Shown: positions 13,221 through 26,141 of the stretch, one piece after another
How positions within the stretch are numbered: position 1 is the stretch's first letter
Layout: each line of letters begins with the position of its first letter
Assembly (NCBI GenBank): GCA_026413225.1
Contig: CM048554.1
Location: 57,123,463 to 57,187,462, forward strand
DNA length: 64,000 nt
Direction of reading: 5' to 3'
Source: Otis tarda
Lineage: Eukaryota > Chordata > Aves > Otidiformes > Otididae
Position numbers and translations under genes: made by a program
Notes under the pieces: generated by a model
The model's input: only the letters and a program-made list of their open reading frames with translations
What the model was told of the DNA's origin: nothing
Database searches by the model: none

Positions 13221-16200
13221 ACTAGGAATAAGTTGTTGTGTGGGTGAATGGACCACTATGAATTGTTGTTTAAACTTTGTGCCTTGAGCTAGACTTCCCT
13301 GCCTTCAGTCAGAGGTCTCTCTTAACTGAACTGAAATTTTGCTAGCTGGAAAGGGCTATGACATTTCTCCCACTCCAGTGACAGGTGGAGACTCTTTCCC
13401 TACATTAGGAGCTTCAACAAAGCCATTTGTTTCTGGTTTAAAAATAGCAAGGCTAATTTTTTTTTTTTTTTTAAATGTCCAGTATTTGTATCCGATAGAC
13501 TTTCCCTCTCCCCAAAAGCAAACAGGCAATAAAAACTGCAAACACTGATCTTGGCAAGTAAATCATCACCTGTCACTTCCCCAGGGGGGCGCAGGTGGGG
13601 AAGTGACAGGTGGGGAAGGAGGAAAAAGGTTTCTTTCTCCTCATCACAGGCTTTTGGTATGTAAGGCAACTCTCAATCCTGCTGCTGTTTTAGCACAGAG
13701 ACAGAAGCCAGAGCATGTGCACTCACTCACTCCTCTTTCTGGCAGCTGCTTTTTTTTTGTGGCGTTGTGCCTCACCGTCTTATCAACACACATCTCAAAA
13801 TGCAACCTCCCCCAGGTACTCTCGCAGACATACAGTTTCCATTGGCTCTCCCAACCATAAATCTGTCTGCAGGTTTGACGTCCTGCAGCAAAACTGGCCC
13901 AGACCTCATTCTCTTCCAGCTTCCTCCTTTTCTTTCCAGGTAACACTCTAGTGCTCTTTAATCACAGAATATCACAGAACTTTTGCAACAATTCCAACTC
14001 GCTATCGTCCTTCACAGCCAGAAAACCCAGTCCCCACAGTGATGAGGTTTTCAGCCCTTTTTTTCCCCAAAGAAGTCTAATATTCAAAAGGTTTTAAGAC
14101 CTTGCTAAGCTATACATGTCCCAGTCTACCCTGCATAATTTCCTCTGCCATGTCACTTTTGACATGGAAAATGCGCTTTATGAAATTAAGGGCTCCAGCA
14201 GTTTACGCACACATTTCAGGTTCTACCACATAATTTTCACATCTAATATAAGCAGCTCCTAAAGGCTACATATAGAAAGGATATTCATTTTATTAAACCT
14301 AGCAAAAAGCTAGCTAAAACCTGACTTCATTTTAAAATCCCCAAACCCTCTCTCCCCCAATGCCTTCTGTTTATTGATGCATCTCAGAAGCCACACACTG
14401 AAAATCGTTTCTAATACATCTTCTAAAGGCTGGCTGAAATACATGTACAGATATAAGAAACCACTTCTAAGGAGCATTACTTTTTTCAATTCTCTAGTTG
14501 AATGGATCTCTTGATATTGGAAACTATGGATCTCTGTTGCTTTATTTTGAGCTTGACATTCCGCACTCTTTTCCAGGCTTAGCCATGACAGCAAGCTGCT
14601 GCCCATTTATTCACAGACAGGAAACTTCCACTTTGTGAAATATACCATCAGGCAAGTTTTCTAAATGATTGCTTCCAGCAGCACAACAGCACCTGGCAGA
14701 TAAATGCTAGATGTATTGCGAACTTCAGATTAAATGATCCCACCCTGTCCTGCCTCTCTCTTCTCTGGTGAACTCTAGCATCAACCGATTGCATATTCAG
14801 CTACGTACCAGTTTCTCCAGGTTGCTTTCCCTCCTCCTCAAACCAGCCCAATCCACATCTGCTTATTTTCTTTCTTGTTATGGCTTTGGGAGAATACAAA
14901 CAGTATTTAACAGTCTTCACCAGCATCACTACAGCCCTACCTGGGGACAAACACAACTCCTGTACTTTTCCACATTGCCACCAACTGCTTATTTGTTTAA
15001 TCCTGCATTTTAGTAAATCTCACAGTGACACAAAGATGGACAGCAATCATAAAGGAATGGGTGCTGTAATCCATGAGGTCAAAGCCTGCCTGCATCTACC
15101 CTCTATTCAGTTTCCATAAATGTGAAATATTAAGAAACTAAAACTTCCCTATTGCCTGCTGCAGCCCAAAACCTCTTTCTGTGCACTCAGGCATGACCCT
15201 TGCTTCTATGGCAGTGGTGTTTGACTATCCTCCTCATGTCTCATAATACCAGAAGGATAAACTGTAAAGTCTCTGAAGACTTCAGATTTTTTTTTCTCTC
15301 TCTGGAAGGTTCAGATGGCCTACTCTTCTTAGGTTGGTTTTTGTAAAGGGGCTACAAGAGTTTTCAAGACTGGTTTCCCAATCACTGACTCATGTAAGAA
15401 ATATTTTTTTTTTTTTCAATTTATTTAATCCTCTCTTCCACTACCTCCAAGATGTTAATCAGTGTTTACTACTCTGTTTTACAGAGTGTCTTTGAGGATT
15501 GTGTTAACATCCTCAAGTTAGGGGTAGCATGTCTGCCCAAAGAAGATTCTCTGCCTGAAATCAGATTACTCAAATACAATCTTTCCCCTTTGTACCAGGG
15601 CTGAGAGCCATCTATGATCATCCTCCAATACATAAGCTGGCCTCCACAGCTGAATCACTGCAGAAAAAAATGGGAGATTATGTATCAAAATTTTTTGCAA
15701 CACTGCCTGAATATGAAAACATGCACACACATACTCACTACACAAAGGGGTCTCAATTTGAAGGAGAAGCTGCCAATTAGCTGTCCCCACAAGGCTAATT
15801 TATAACTCTCTGTGACTTCTACAGCTGTAGCCCACAGCTGCATGCAAGATCCAAAGTATCTGCTAAGGGACGAATCCTTTCATAGACTTTTCTCTTTGCT
15901 GTTCTGAACAACCCTTCATTCATTTTCTGAGCATAAAAGCACTTGGGAAGGCTGCCTCCTTCACAGGCATGGCGTGCAAAGGCAGGAATCAAAGCAGGCA
16001 GGCTTGCAAGATCCTGGGCGGCAGATGGATGGTTGTAGCGAATCGGCCACTTTGTTTTAAAAAATATACTGAATGTAAGCTCTTGCAGTGAGATCCCTTC
16101 CTCTTTATACTGATACGGCTCTAAGTGGGATTACTGTATGTGAGCTACTGGCCCAATGTGCAGTTCCAGAGGAGCAAGTTTGGAGCAGGGACAGATGCAG

Positions 16201-17778
16201 TGATACCCTGCTGAATTTTCAGCAAGCCAGAAATAACAGATAAAAGAAGCAAGGATTGCTCCCAGTCACTTTAGGGGGGTGCTGGTTCTGAAATCCGAGT
16301 ATAACACTCGGTATTCCAGTGTAAAAACAAGGTTAAAAAATAAAAAGAAGAGACTGCACTACCAAAAGCAGCAGAGACAGTCATGAAAATCTTATTTTGA
16401 AATTTTAATTGGCATGAAATTGATGGTAAGGACAGCACCACTGTTTCCCCGATTTGACCTCTGAAGTGCAAGATAAACAAAACTTCCCTGATAAAGACTA
16501 CGATCTCAGCTCTTAAAATGTGTCTGGTAGTCAGTCAGCTGCCTGCTTTGTACAGACAATCTAATAAAATTAGAGATCCTTGGAATGAAGCCAGTATTTT
16601 GCTCAGTTCAGCGTCCAGACCTGTCCCGCTCCCTCAGCCAGAGAGACTGTGGATGGGGCACAGACACCACACTTACAGCCCTGAATCAGGCCACCAGCAC
16701 AAGTAGGAGTGTCGGTGGTTTGATCACAGATGCCACCCCTGCGCATGTGCTACAGTAGTGTTTCTCGCTGAAACTCCTCTTCTTCTTTTGGAGACTGAGA
16801 GCGCCTGCTGACTGGAGCATCCTTTCCAGTATTTCAGAGCCAGAACAATTCACATGGAAATCAGATTCAGTAACTTAACGCAGTTACTAACATTTCCATT
16901 AGGTCTATATGAATTTACAAAGAAAAAAAAAAAACCAAATTTACTTTTTTTGACTGCTTACCTCTCTAATTGCCACAGATCTGATGACAGTATTTGGTGG
17001 CAAGTGTTTAACTTGAAGGACCACCCTCTAAGGACAAAAACTCATTGTATATAGAACATGCAGTGGCTTCCTTAATTCTCACTCCCAATTATTTTGCAAG
17101 GGTCATTGGATATTCCTGCTTTTCCTTTCTTCCAGGAATATTCTTTCCTCTCCTGGTTGTCATCCCTAATACAACAGAGCATACGTCCATGCAAAACCAT
17201 TTACAGGAAGGAGAAATGCATTCTCTAAATTAACAAACTTTCACTGGAGGAAAAAGTGCACCCAACCCCGAAGAAGTAGCTTACTGAATCATTGACCTAT
17301 TTCAGGTCATACACATACATGCAAAACACTGAATCTGGACAGTAACTCAAATGGCACCTGAAAAATGCAAGAAATAGCACCATTACACATTTTCTAACAT
17401 ATTTAATTATTAGACTATCAACTTTAATGCTCAAGGTAATTTCAGCTTAAGACATAACTTATTTATCATTCCTAATGCCCTCTATCAGATAGACGTCCTG
17501 TTCTGGGACACTGGTACTGGAGGAAAAGCCCAATAGAGAATATTCAGGGGAAAAGATTTAGTTTTAAATATCTGAAAATAACAGCACTAAAGTTTTAGTA
17601 TAAACGCATGTGAAATAAAAGACAGCTTGAAAAGTTCACCATGAATTGAATGTGGATTAATTAAACAGTGACACAAACTTTCTCCAAAATGCCAGAATAA
17701 TGCGATTGATAACTCTTTTGTCCAATTCTTGCTTGGATCCTCAAATTCACTCAAAACCTATAAATTCTCTGGTATATT
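13221..17778. other. AT-rich unique sequence, no gene seen
   Basis: No gene was recognised. The stretch holds the perfect hairpin at 13,568-13,611, a T-homopolymer at about 13,459-13,473 and T-rich patches near 15,290 and 15,405. Open frames of 60-100 codons have no recognisable motif. Confidence 0.55.
13568..13611. repeat. perfect 15-bp inverted repeat (hairpin)
   Basis: The arms ACCTGTCACTTCCCC (13,568-13,582) and GGGGAAGTGACAGGT (13,597-13,611) are exact reverse complements separated by a 14-nt G-rich loop. The right side also contains a direct repeat of CAGGTGGGGAAG (13,592-13,603 and 13,607-13,618). Both are read directly from the sequence. It may be a fold-back duplication or a structured RNA stem; no known RNA family was recognised. 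Confidence 0.85.
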
Positions 17779-18026
17779 TAAAATAGAGGGAGGTAGATTT
17801 AGATTAGATATTAGGATTTTTTTTTTTTCACAGTGAAGGTGGTGAAACACTGGAACAGGTTGCCCAGAGAGGTGGTGGAAGCCCCATCCCTGGAAACATT
17901 CAAGGCCAGGCTGGGTGAGGCTCTGAGCAACTTGATCTGGTTGGAGATGTCCCTGCTCCTTGCAGAGGGGTTGGACTAGATGGCCTTTAAAGGTCCCTTC
18001 CAATCCTAACTATTCTATGATTCTAT
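17779..18026 (+). mobile_element. CR1 LINE 3' fragment, 5'-truncated
   Basis: About 250 bp covering the last codons of ORF2 and the 3' UTR. CACTGGAACAGGTTGCCCAG, the phrase TTGGACTAGATGGCCTTTAA and the terminal CTATTCTATGATTCTA match the copy at 12.2 kb. The A5-T6 stretch of the 12.2-kb copy is replaced by a T-homopolymer at about 17,818-17,830, which shifts the frame. It is non-functional. Confidence 0.95.
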
Positions 18027-21000
18027 ATTTATAAATGAATGAGGAGTGTGAACTTCCAGAAACAGATGAAGGAACAGGAGTGTCTACATTCAAGCTAGAA
18101 ATATGGATAATTCTTCACTCACATACTGGTTTGGCAAGGAAGTGGGGCCAGAAAGCCCTAGACTCACACCACCAAGCCTTTGCCCATCTGGATGTACTGA
18201 GCTAAAAGAGATGCAGACTCTAGTCAGGCTCTGAATAATGCTGCTTTCTACACTGTGAGAGAACACTGTTTAACCAACATTTTTCACAGCTTCAGCTGCT
18301 CTTACTCTAGTTATCAACAATGGGTAAGGCAACATCTTTCCATTTTGCTCTCTATAACGCATCGGCAGTACAGGCATATGTCATGCACTAATAGTCTGAT
18401 AAACAACGGAAGCTGCTTATAGTTCATTCAAGGGGAATAATGTTATTTTCCAGGGTCATCTTATTATTTAGTAATCTCAGATGGTTCTATCTAATTAATC
18501 ACAAGTAAATGAGAATCTTCTCTTGGGTATGAAATTAATTACAGCTGAGATAGGCTTTCAATGGGAATTAGCCACTTCCCACTGTATTTTTAGATCATTT
18601 ACCCAGGTTACTTTCAGTTGCTTTATTTCCACGTACATCAATACCTGCAGTTGAAAAATTGACTTTAATCCCTGAAGCTGTCTGGATACTGGGCTATAAA
18701 AAAAATAACACAAAGTCTACTAGAGCAGTCAAGTCAGTCTCGACACAATGCGAGGCAGGAGCAAGGGTCATGGATCAGCTGCCAGAACTCCTCATCCTGC
18801 AGTGGCTGCACACTGGAAGAACGATCCCACTGTCACAAAAGCTGCTGCTCTTTCCCGGTTCAGATAAATCACCTATATAGCAATGGGGAACAGATATTAC
18901 AGACAGTTTGGATGCAAGAAAATTGTCTAAGACTTTTTCAGGACTAGGTTGACCATTTCAGTTGCCTATTTTAGACTTCTAGAAAAAAAAAAAAAGATTA
19001 GACAAAGTGACAGATACATTCCTATGAGCTTAAAAGTTACTATTATTTCCTTTGTAACCGTCTGCTGCACAAAAACAGTGAGATTTGAATGTCAACCTGT
19101 ATCCTTTCTGCCTCACACATCATCATCAGTAACCCTGAAGGAGTGTTTTGCAAAGGTCACCTTTGCAGCCTTTTCAGATGTCTCCACGACCACTTATCTT
19201 ATTCCCTAGGTATTCCCAGCAGAAAGGGGAATTATGTAGTGCTAGAAATTTTCTTCACAGGTAAAGCTGCAAAGAAGGGTTAAGGCTGGTAAAGATGAAA
19301 ATTGTCAGTGTAGCTTACGGAAAAGCGTGGGGTCTTACTTTGTTACGCCTGTAGGCAAAAATCATGCAGCTGGCAATTTAGCACTTCAGATACAGGCAAG
19401 AAGGAAACAATTACACTGATTCTCTCTTTGCCATTTCATGTGCCCTGACCCCTGCAAGAGTCAGTAGAAACATCTTGCTGTCTGCTAAATTAGCTAGAAT
19501 AACTTCCATAAATAGAAGAGTTAACAGAAAGGCTTTCCTGTAAAGTCTCTTCCTAGCCAAAACTGAGCAAGGCGACCATAATCCAACACACACTGAATGT
19601 GCCAGAGGACTCCTATGGAGACAACTTACTGGGCCAGGCTGAGTTTAAACCCATTTAAAGGATGCAAACTGTGTTTCTCAGAGCTAAGCCTAAAGATGAA
19701 TAAGGGTGCAGTGCCCTAGCATTGTGCCCTTTATGCTCAGGACGAGAGGAGAATTATTTCTGGCACTGATGCAACGTGTGCTGAAATCGGTGGCCGCTGC
19801 TCACATGGGATGCGGCAGTTCCGCAAACACAGTTGTTGGCGAGGGCCCAGGGCTGCTCAGGCTGTTCAGTGCAGATGGACATCCTCTATGAAATCAGAAG
19901 CTACGTTTTTAGCTTGGCTTTGCAAACCACTGTGAAGTTGGCATGGGCCAGGGGAAGTAAGCTTGCCCAGGATATGGCGGTTGACGTTGACCTCAACCTC
20001 GCAGAACATATTTGCATTTGGGAGTGGAGCTTACCGGAGGGGGATTTTTTCACTGGCCTGCTGTGATTTTGGCTGAGTGGTATCCCACCCACTCCTCGCT
20101 GTCACCTTGCTGCTCTAAAATGTGACAGGTTTGTTCTTTGTCAAACTCCACTGTGCTCCATTCCTCAGCTCCCCTCTCTTTGGTGCATTACTGATTTAAA
20201 TATCACTATTTAATATACTTGTTATATGTAAAGTAAAATTGTGTCTTTTCACTATCCCTCTTATCTCTGTTACTAAGCATTGTAACACAAACGAGGAACT
20301 CAAAAATATGCCTTACTCCTAAGCACCACGTGAACTTCATTTTTGCTTCTACCGTACAATATACTTAACACAAATAATGTCCATCTGTTCATTTTCTATG
20401 TGCTCTCTGGGCAACACATTTCTAAATAACCCTTTGGTCATGCAAGACAAAACAGGTGAAAATCAAAAGTCTTTCTGCACTTCTTCAATGCAGTTGTGCC
20501 CCAGGTGTATATTCTGCTTTGAGGGAGCTGTAAAAATTGGTAGTGGTCATAGTGCAGACACACAGCCCTGGACTCTAACAACCCTTTTCCTGACACTGAA
20601 CTCACTCACACACTTTGCTAACTTACTGGTTATGGCTGACAGTTCAAATAACCTCATTGACAAATTTTGAAAACCCAACAAAAACTCTGAATGACTTAAG
20701 GTGAAGCAGCACTAAACAACAACAACACAGAAAAGCAAAGCATCTCCCTCAGCCTCCAGAACAGAATAATATACCAATGGTTACATGATAGTGTAGCCTT
20801 CGCACTGAGAGTGAACTAGCAAGGGAGTTGTGAAAATAGATAGGAAAAGGAACAAAAGAAATCAGAAGAACTACAAGAAAGAAAAATAACCAAATAAAAA
20901 ACTTGTGGAAACTTAAACAAAATACTTTTAAGTCTTTACTTCACGTAGTTCAGGTTTTATTGGTTTGCAGCCATACCACAGCCAATTTAGAGAAACCAGC

Positions 21001-21402
21001 CAACAAGGCAATGACATTACTGTGACCAAGAAATGCAATTTCCTCTGTGCTAAAGCCCACAACTGACTATATTCATTTCTGGATTTCTGCCAAAAACATG
21101 CGGCCAGACTCAAACCAGAAGGTGTTCCAAGGTCCTGGATGTTACAGACTATCAGCCTGAGAAATGCCTTACCACCTGAAAGCTTCCCAGCTCTTCACTA
21201 GCAAATAATCGTTTAGTTCATGAGATGGAATTTAAAATTAATCATTTCGGTGAGAATACCGACTTGCTCATTTTCCACTTCACTTCTGATATACTTTTAG
21301 CAACAATCAATCAAGAGATAGGTTTAGAAATAAATTCACATGTCCTTCCTTACTTGAACTTCATATTCTATGCTATTCAGATTTCTGCCAGGGATAACAT
21401 GT

Positions 21403-21468
21403 GAGTGACATTAAAGTCAATGACAAAACTTCCATTGACCTTAATGCTGGCAGAATTTCACCCTAAAT
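21403..21468. repeat. ancient amniote repeat tail, family uncertain
   Basis: The stretch contains TTAAAGTCAATGACAAAACT, then TCCATTGACCTTAATG and GCAGAATTTCACCC. This is the inverted 'CATTGACTTCAATGG ... AAAACTCCCATTGACTTCAATGGGAGCAGGATT' type of phrase common in turtle, crocodilian and bird DNA at the ends of old LINE or SINE families. The match is from memory and only about 65 bp long, so the family assignment (L2, L3 or other) is open. Confidence 0.5.
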
Positions 21469-24400
21469 CCACCTTTTCTGGAAACCCACCCACACTTCTG
21501 CACAAGATTAACCCATGTGTCCACAATGCCCAGATTTCCTGCAGACACAAAACAGACACTCTAATCCATGGCCTTTCCACTTTTTTTTTTTTTTAAAGGT
21601 TGCACGCATTTTTTCCCATATGCAGTGTAATGCATTAGGAGAGAAAAATAAGCAGTATTTGTTGCTAGTAGCAAATTAGATGTATGAGCAAAGAACAATA
21701 ATTTGACCTCTTTTGCAGTGTCCCAACAAAAACTAACCAGCCACAGCACATGGGCTGGGCTGTGCAGAAACAGTCCTAACAGGTATTTCGTTGGAGGAAC
21801 GACAGATGAATAACTGCAAGGGTTTCATTGTCTGCCTGTTGATGTACGCTCACTCCATACCCTTTCAAAAAGCTGTTGACTGTACGTTTTTCTCCCAGCC
21901 CCTACTCTGTCTCATCTCAATACAGCACTTGGATTGGCAGCATTACCTGAAGTTTCACCCAAAAGGGATTGCAAGATACAATCTGAAAAAAAAAAGGAAC
22001 AGTTCCACTTAACTGTGTGCGACTATATAGCTAAATCTAATTATGTGAACCACAGAGAAAAATAAAAGTACAATTCAGATGTAGACAAAGATAAAATGAG
22101 AGAGGCAATGCAAAAAAGCAGGGTAAAATACAGTAATCATTCAAGCTACCCCACAAGAGCAGCCTCTTGTGCTTTTGTCAAACTCTTCCTGGATCTGACA
22201 AAATACTCTATGGATTGAAAACCCGAAATGTAAAAACAAAGACAGAACAACAGAGCCAGAAATCCAAAGTTACTACTGGCTGAACATGCAAAACAAGCAC
22301 AAAATTATTTTTTGTGTCAGAAATGCTGATCTGTTAGTCACCGAAAAAAAATTAACTAATTTGTAAGAATTAGTAACATGAAAACAAATAGAGTGACTCA
22401 ACTTTATATTAATATATACAACTAAAAATAATGATAAAATATTTCAAGCTATAGAAAATGTTAATCAAAAAGTTATGAAAACCATTTATTGTTTATCAAC
22501 TAGTTCCAACTGTCAAGCTTATCCTTTCATAAGACTGAATTTCATGTTTTCTTCAACTGTTTATCCTGATGATTTCTTTATATACACACAACCCAACCAA
22601 GCTGTGACACCACCTCTCACAGTGTGAAGACATAAAGAGCTCTAAGGAGAGGAAACAACAGCTTTAAGCAGTGGCGATGGGTGACCCAAGGCAGAAGGGT
22701 GCCAGGAGAGTGAGAAATCCTTTTACGATACAGAGCTGCTATAGTTTACATGGCCGTTGAAAAACTACCATTTTCAGTAGCTGTGAAGAGACAGATGAAC
22801 AGGTTCCGGTCCAAGATGTCCTAGAGGATGTCTCCCATTGGGATTGCAGCAGGTTATATCGTACCCTCTCCTGTGTCACCAAACCACCCTCATGACTGTA
22901 TTTTTGCTAAATCATCTAACTGGCACAGAAGCAAGTTCAGAAGAACGTAATTTTTATTTTGAAGCATCAGTATTTTACTCTTTCATGTGCACCTCTTTTC
23001 TTTGGTACTCCATGTGGGTACCTTTCATAATGGCAACAAGAGATGGCTGAACCTCCTCTGCATTTTTCCTTCTCGCAGTAAGCCGTGCGGACAACTCTTA
23101 ACTTTTTCTGTCATCTCAAATGCACAAGGTCAAAAAATAAACCCTCTCGTGCTGTGACTGGGATTTCTTGCTAAATCAGCATTACTCCAAGGCCTAAAGC
23201 GCAGTTGAGTTTTTAAACATTGTCCTTAGGCTGGCTGTCTCCTCTGAATTCCTGCTGAATACTGATTTGGGATTTAAAGGTCCAGCTGCCCACCTCATCA
23301 GGTCGCCCTGGTGAATACAAACTTTGACTGATTAATGGTTATTTTAAATGCACAGAAACCTCGAGGACTAAAGAACATGGACAACATGAACTTTTCTTCT
23401 CTTGGTTTATGCCACAATGTTTTACATCAAACTATACCTTTACAGAAATACAGGCTTGCCCTTCAAAATAAAACCACCAGTCAGATTTTTGTATGTACTG
23501 TTTTTTTCCAGACACGTCTAAGGCAAATCTGCCTAGCCTTATAATCAATCTTAAAATACCAGAAAAATTACTTGATATTAAACTCAAGACCACATGTTGG
23601 CTTTTGAGATATTCATAACTCTAGCAGACTTATATTAAGCAAATGGAATTCATTTTGCAGACGTTATCCAGATGCATCTCTCCACAGGTGAGCTACCATC
23701 TAGGCAGGTTTAACGGACAATTCCTCAGGCTGCCCTGGCAATTACTCCTGCGCTGACCTGGAAGGATCATTCGTATTAGGGAGTTGAGAGGCAATCCAGT
23801 TTCCACTCTGGCTCAGCCTTAAGCTTCTTCTAAGTAGATGCTGTCAGCTGTGTCAAATTATAGACGATGCCTAGGTGATGTGGAACAGAGTTGGGAATGA
23901 CAAACTCAATGCACAAAGTTTTCAGCCTGCACTTCAATAGTGGCCTAAGACACCAACAGGCCAAAACCACCTGGCATGGGAAAACTCTAGCAACCACCCA
24001 AAATATTTTTTGAGGGAGTAAGATGCAATGAGAAGAGCAAGACCAGGTATGGATTAGCTCAGAACACCAAGAGAAGAGCTGCTTTGTAGAGTTGCATATT
24101 AAGATATTTAAATGCATACAATTAAAAAAACAGCTTAATGGTAGAACTCTGAGGAAGCCCAGCTAAAAAACGCAAAGAGGATTACACCATACGCTCGGTA
24201 CAAAGTTCTGACCCTGAGCCCCACAAGTGCAGTCAAAAAAAATTAAGATGCTCAGATCCAATGCAGCTGGTAACCTTTTCATAATCATGAGAAAAGCCCC
24301 CCCAAAACCCTGGAGTCCTCTCAACACAGTGGTTACAACCTGTAAACTGGGATAAATCTGAACAATCATTTCGCCCACTTTATTATCCTCTGATTCATCT

Positions 24401-25118
24401 GAAAGGAAACAATGCGTCAGAAAACCCTTTCCCTTTTACTTTCCATCCACCGAGGGGAAAACCAGAAAATTAGACATTTATGTACAGACAGAAGCTGCTG
24501 CTTCCTCTCTTTAAAAGCCCCTCTACCTCTTTTGGCAACCCTCCTCCTCACCTTTCTCTTTGCTCACTATCGCGACAGACAGACCCGTCCCACCTGGTGC
24601 CAGCCTTGCTTTTGCCAGCAGAATTCCCATGGTGCACGTAGGTGCGATGGTGCCACGGCATTTTAACTCTTCTCCGGAAGAATAAGGAGCCAGGAGAGAC
24701 CCCACTCCTCCCCAGAGGAGCTGGGGGCTCTTACACAAACACGTACCTTTCTGCTTCTCGTCAGGTAATATGGAATGCTCTTTTAAATTAGATGCCTTGG
24801 AGGTTCGTTATTTACAGATAAACAAATAAATAAACGAAAAGCCTTGCTCTTTGGTGTTAGAAACAAGCAAATAAACAATCAATCTTTTAAAGATACACCA
24901 ACACTTTCATCATCATAAACATGCAGCCACTTACCCTCCCCTAAAAGATCAGAATGAACCCCTTCAAAAATGAAGCTTATTTGCAGTATACATCATGAAA
25001 TATTAGTCAATCAGATATAACCATTCATTTGTCTGTAATTTTTCTTATCAAAACATGCATATAACTCACAGGAATTCCAGTTGTGCAAATGTTCACTGAA
25101 AAAAAATCAAATCAAAAC

Positions 25119-25154
25119 AAACACACACACAGGTACACACACACATACACACAT
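25119..25154. repeat. interrupted (AC)n microsatellite
   Basis: Runs of AC (ACACACACAC, then TACACACACACA, then TACACACACATG) interrupted by GGT and T. It is a simple-sequence tract with no further meaning evident. Confidence 0.9.
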
Positions 25155-25751
25155 GTATATTCTGAGCCAAAATTAAAAGCATGCATGGTCAGGGTTTAAG
25201 CATCAATTAAGCCAAAATAATTGCTAGATTATTAAAAAGAAAGCAGCCTGGCAACTACTTGAAGCAGGTTTTATTCATGCTTTTATTTGGTTCTTCTCAA
25301 TTTTCCTTTCCTTTATACCCATTTGTAGCAAACATGCTAAAAACCCATCTCTATTGTTTAAAGAAGCTGAAGAGAAAAAAAAAACAGAAGCATCCATGCT
25401 CTGGGTACCAAAGCGTTATTTTCTTAGAGCAGAAAAAAAAAATAAAGCTTTTCTATATTTAAAACAGGTATCGTGCAGAAATTTGATATCAGTATTAATG
25501 ACATGCAATCTCCAAGGAGACATATTCTAATTTAAAAAAAAAAAAGTCATTTTCAGTAATCGGTGCAAATGCCTTTTTTTTTTTTTTTCTTTCTTTCCCC
25601 TCCTCGCTGTCAGACTAATGGTATCTTAAACCCTGCATGCTGCAGTGCTTCGCCTGTGCTCTGCATCGGCTGGGAGAGAAGCAGCTACCTGAGAGTTTTC
25701 ACAGTGCCATCTCATATCCATGTCTGCCTGGCTACTCTGCGTGCTTACAGC

Positions 25752-25775
25752 TTTTTTTTTTTTTTTTTTTTTTTT
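25752..25775. repeat. T24 homopolymer next to the CpG island
   Basis: A run of 24 T residues followed by a pyrimidine-rich stretch to about 25,803, ending about 80 bp before the CpG island. Long dA:dT tracts disfavour nucleosomes and often flank promoters. It could also be ordinary slippage. No adjacent retroposed sequence was recognised. Confidence 0.85.
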
Positions 25776-25942
25776 CTTCTTCCCCTCACCCCCCTCCCTC
25801 CTTAATTCTTAATGGCAATCCTAGGAAATTTAGTCCATCCTCTGAAATCAATACAGCTGACAGGCGCGCTCCCTGCCTGCGCGGGAGGCGCGGATGACAA
25901 ACTGCCTGCGCACCGGCCCGCCCTATCCCTGCCCGGCGCACG

Positions 25943-25960
25943 GGCGGCGGCGGCGGCGGC
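25943..25960. repeat. (GGC)6 trinucleotide tract
   Basis: Six GGC units inside the CpG island, followed by GCGG. Such tracts are common in 5' untranslated first exons and can vary in length. Confidence 0.85.
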
Positions 25961-26000
25961 GCGGAGATGGCGCCCGCCGCCGCCACGTGCCGCCGCCAAG

Positions 26001-26030
26001 CCAATGGCCGCGCCCGGCCGGGCGGGGCGG
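26001..26030 (+). promoter_or_regulatory. CCAAT box and GC box cluster
   Basis: CCAAT at 26,001-26,005 and GGCGGGGCGG at 26,021-26,030 lie about 15 bp apart. NF-Y and Sp1-family factors commonly bind such pairs in TATA-less promoters. Function is inferred from motif only. Confidence 0.5.
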
Positions 26031-26085
26031 CGCGGCGCGCGGCAGGGAGGCCACCGCCCTGACGGGACCCTTGCGGCGACGGGGA

Positions 26086-26141
26086 GCGCGCGCGCGCGCG
26101 GGAGCGGGCACGGGCACGGGCACGGGCACGGGCACGGGCAC
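26086..26141. repeat. (CG) run followed by (GGGCAC)6
   Basis: A 15-nt alternating GC tract at 26,086-26,100, capable of forming Z-DNA, is followed by six perfect GGGCAC hexamers at 26,106-26,141. The hexamer has no stop in any frame and would read as Gly-His, Gly-Thr or Ala-Arg on the plus strand, and Pro-Val, Pro-Cys or Arg-Ala on the minus strand. It is probably length-polymorphic. Confidence 0.95.

Larger units (their letters stand above)
18027..25750. other. AT-rich unique sequence, no gene seen
   Basis: No gene was recognised. An old amniote repeat tail lies at 21,403-21,468 and a CA-rich microsatellite at 25,119-25,154 (both listed). An octamer-like ATTTGCAT at about 20,010 sits in a moderately GC-rich patch (19,780-20,060) that might be regulatory. 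A T-homopolymer lies at 25,574-25,588. Confidence 0.55.

Noticed and set aside
13964-14020. ATCACAGAATATCACAGAAC resembling the reverse complement of a CR1 terminus
   Set aside because: The following bases do not continue into any CR1 3' sequence (no GGTTGGAAGGGACC), so it is probably coincidence or too worn to support.
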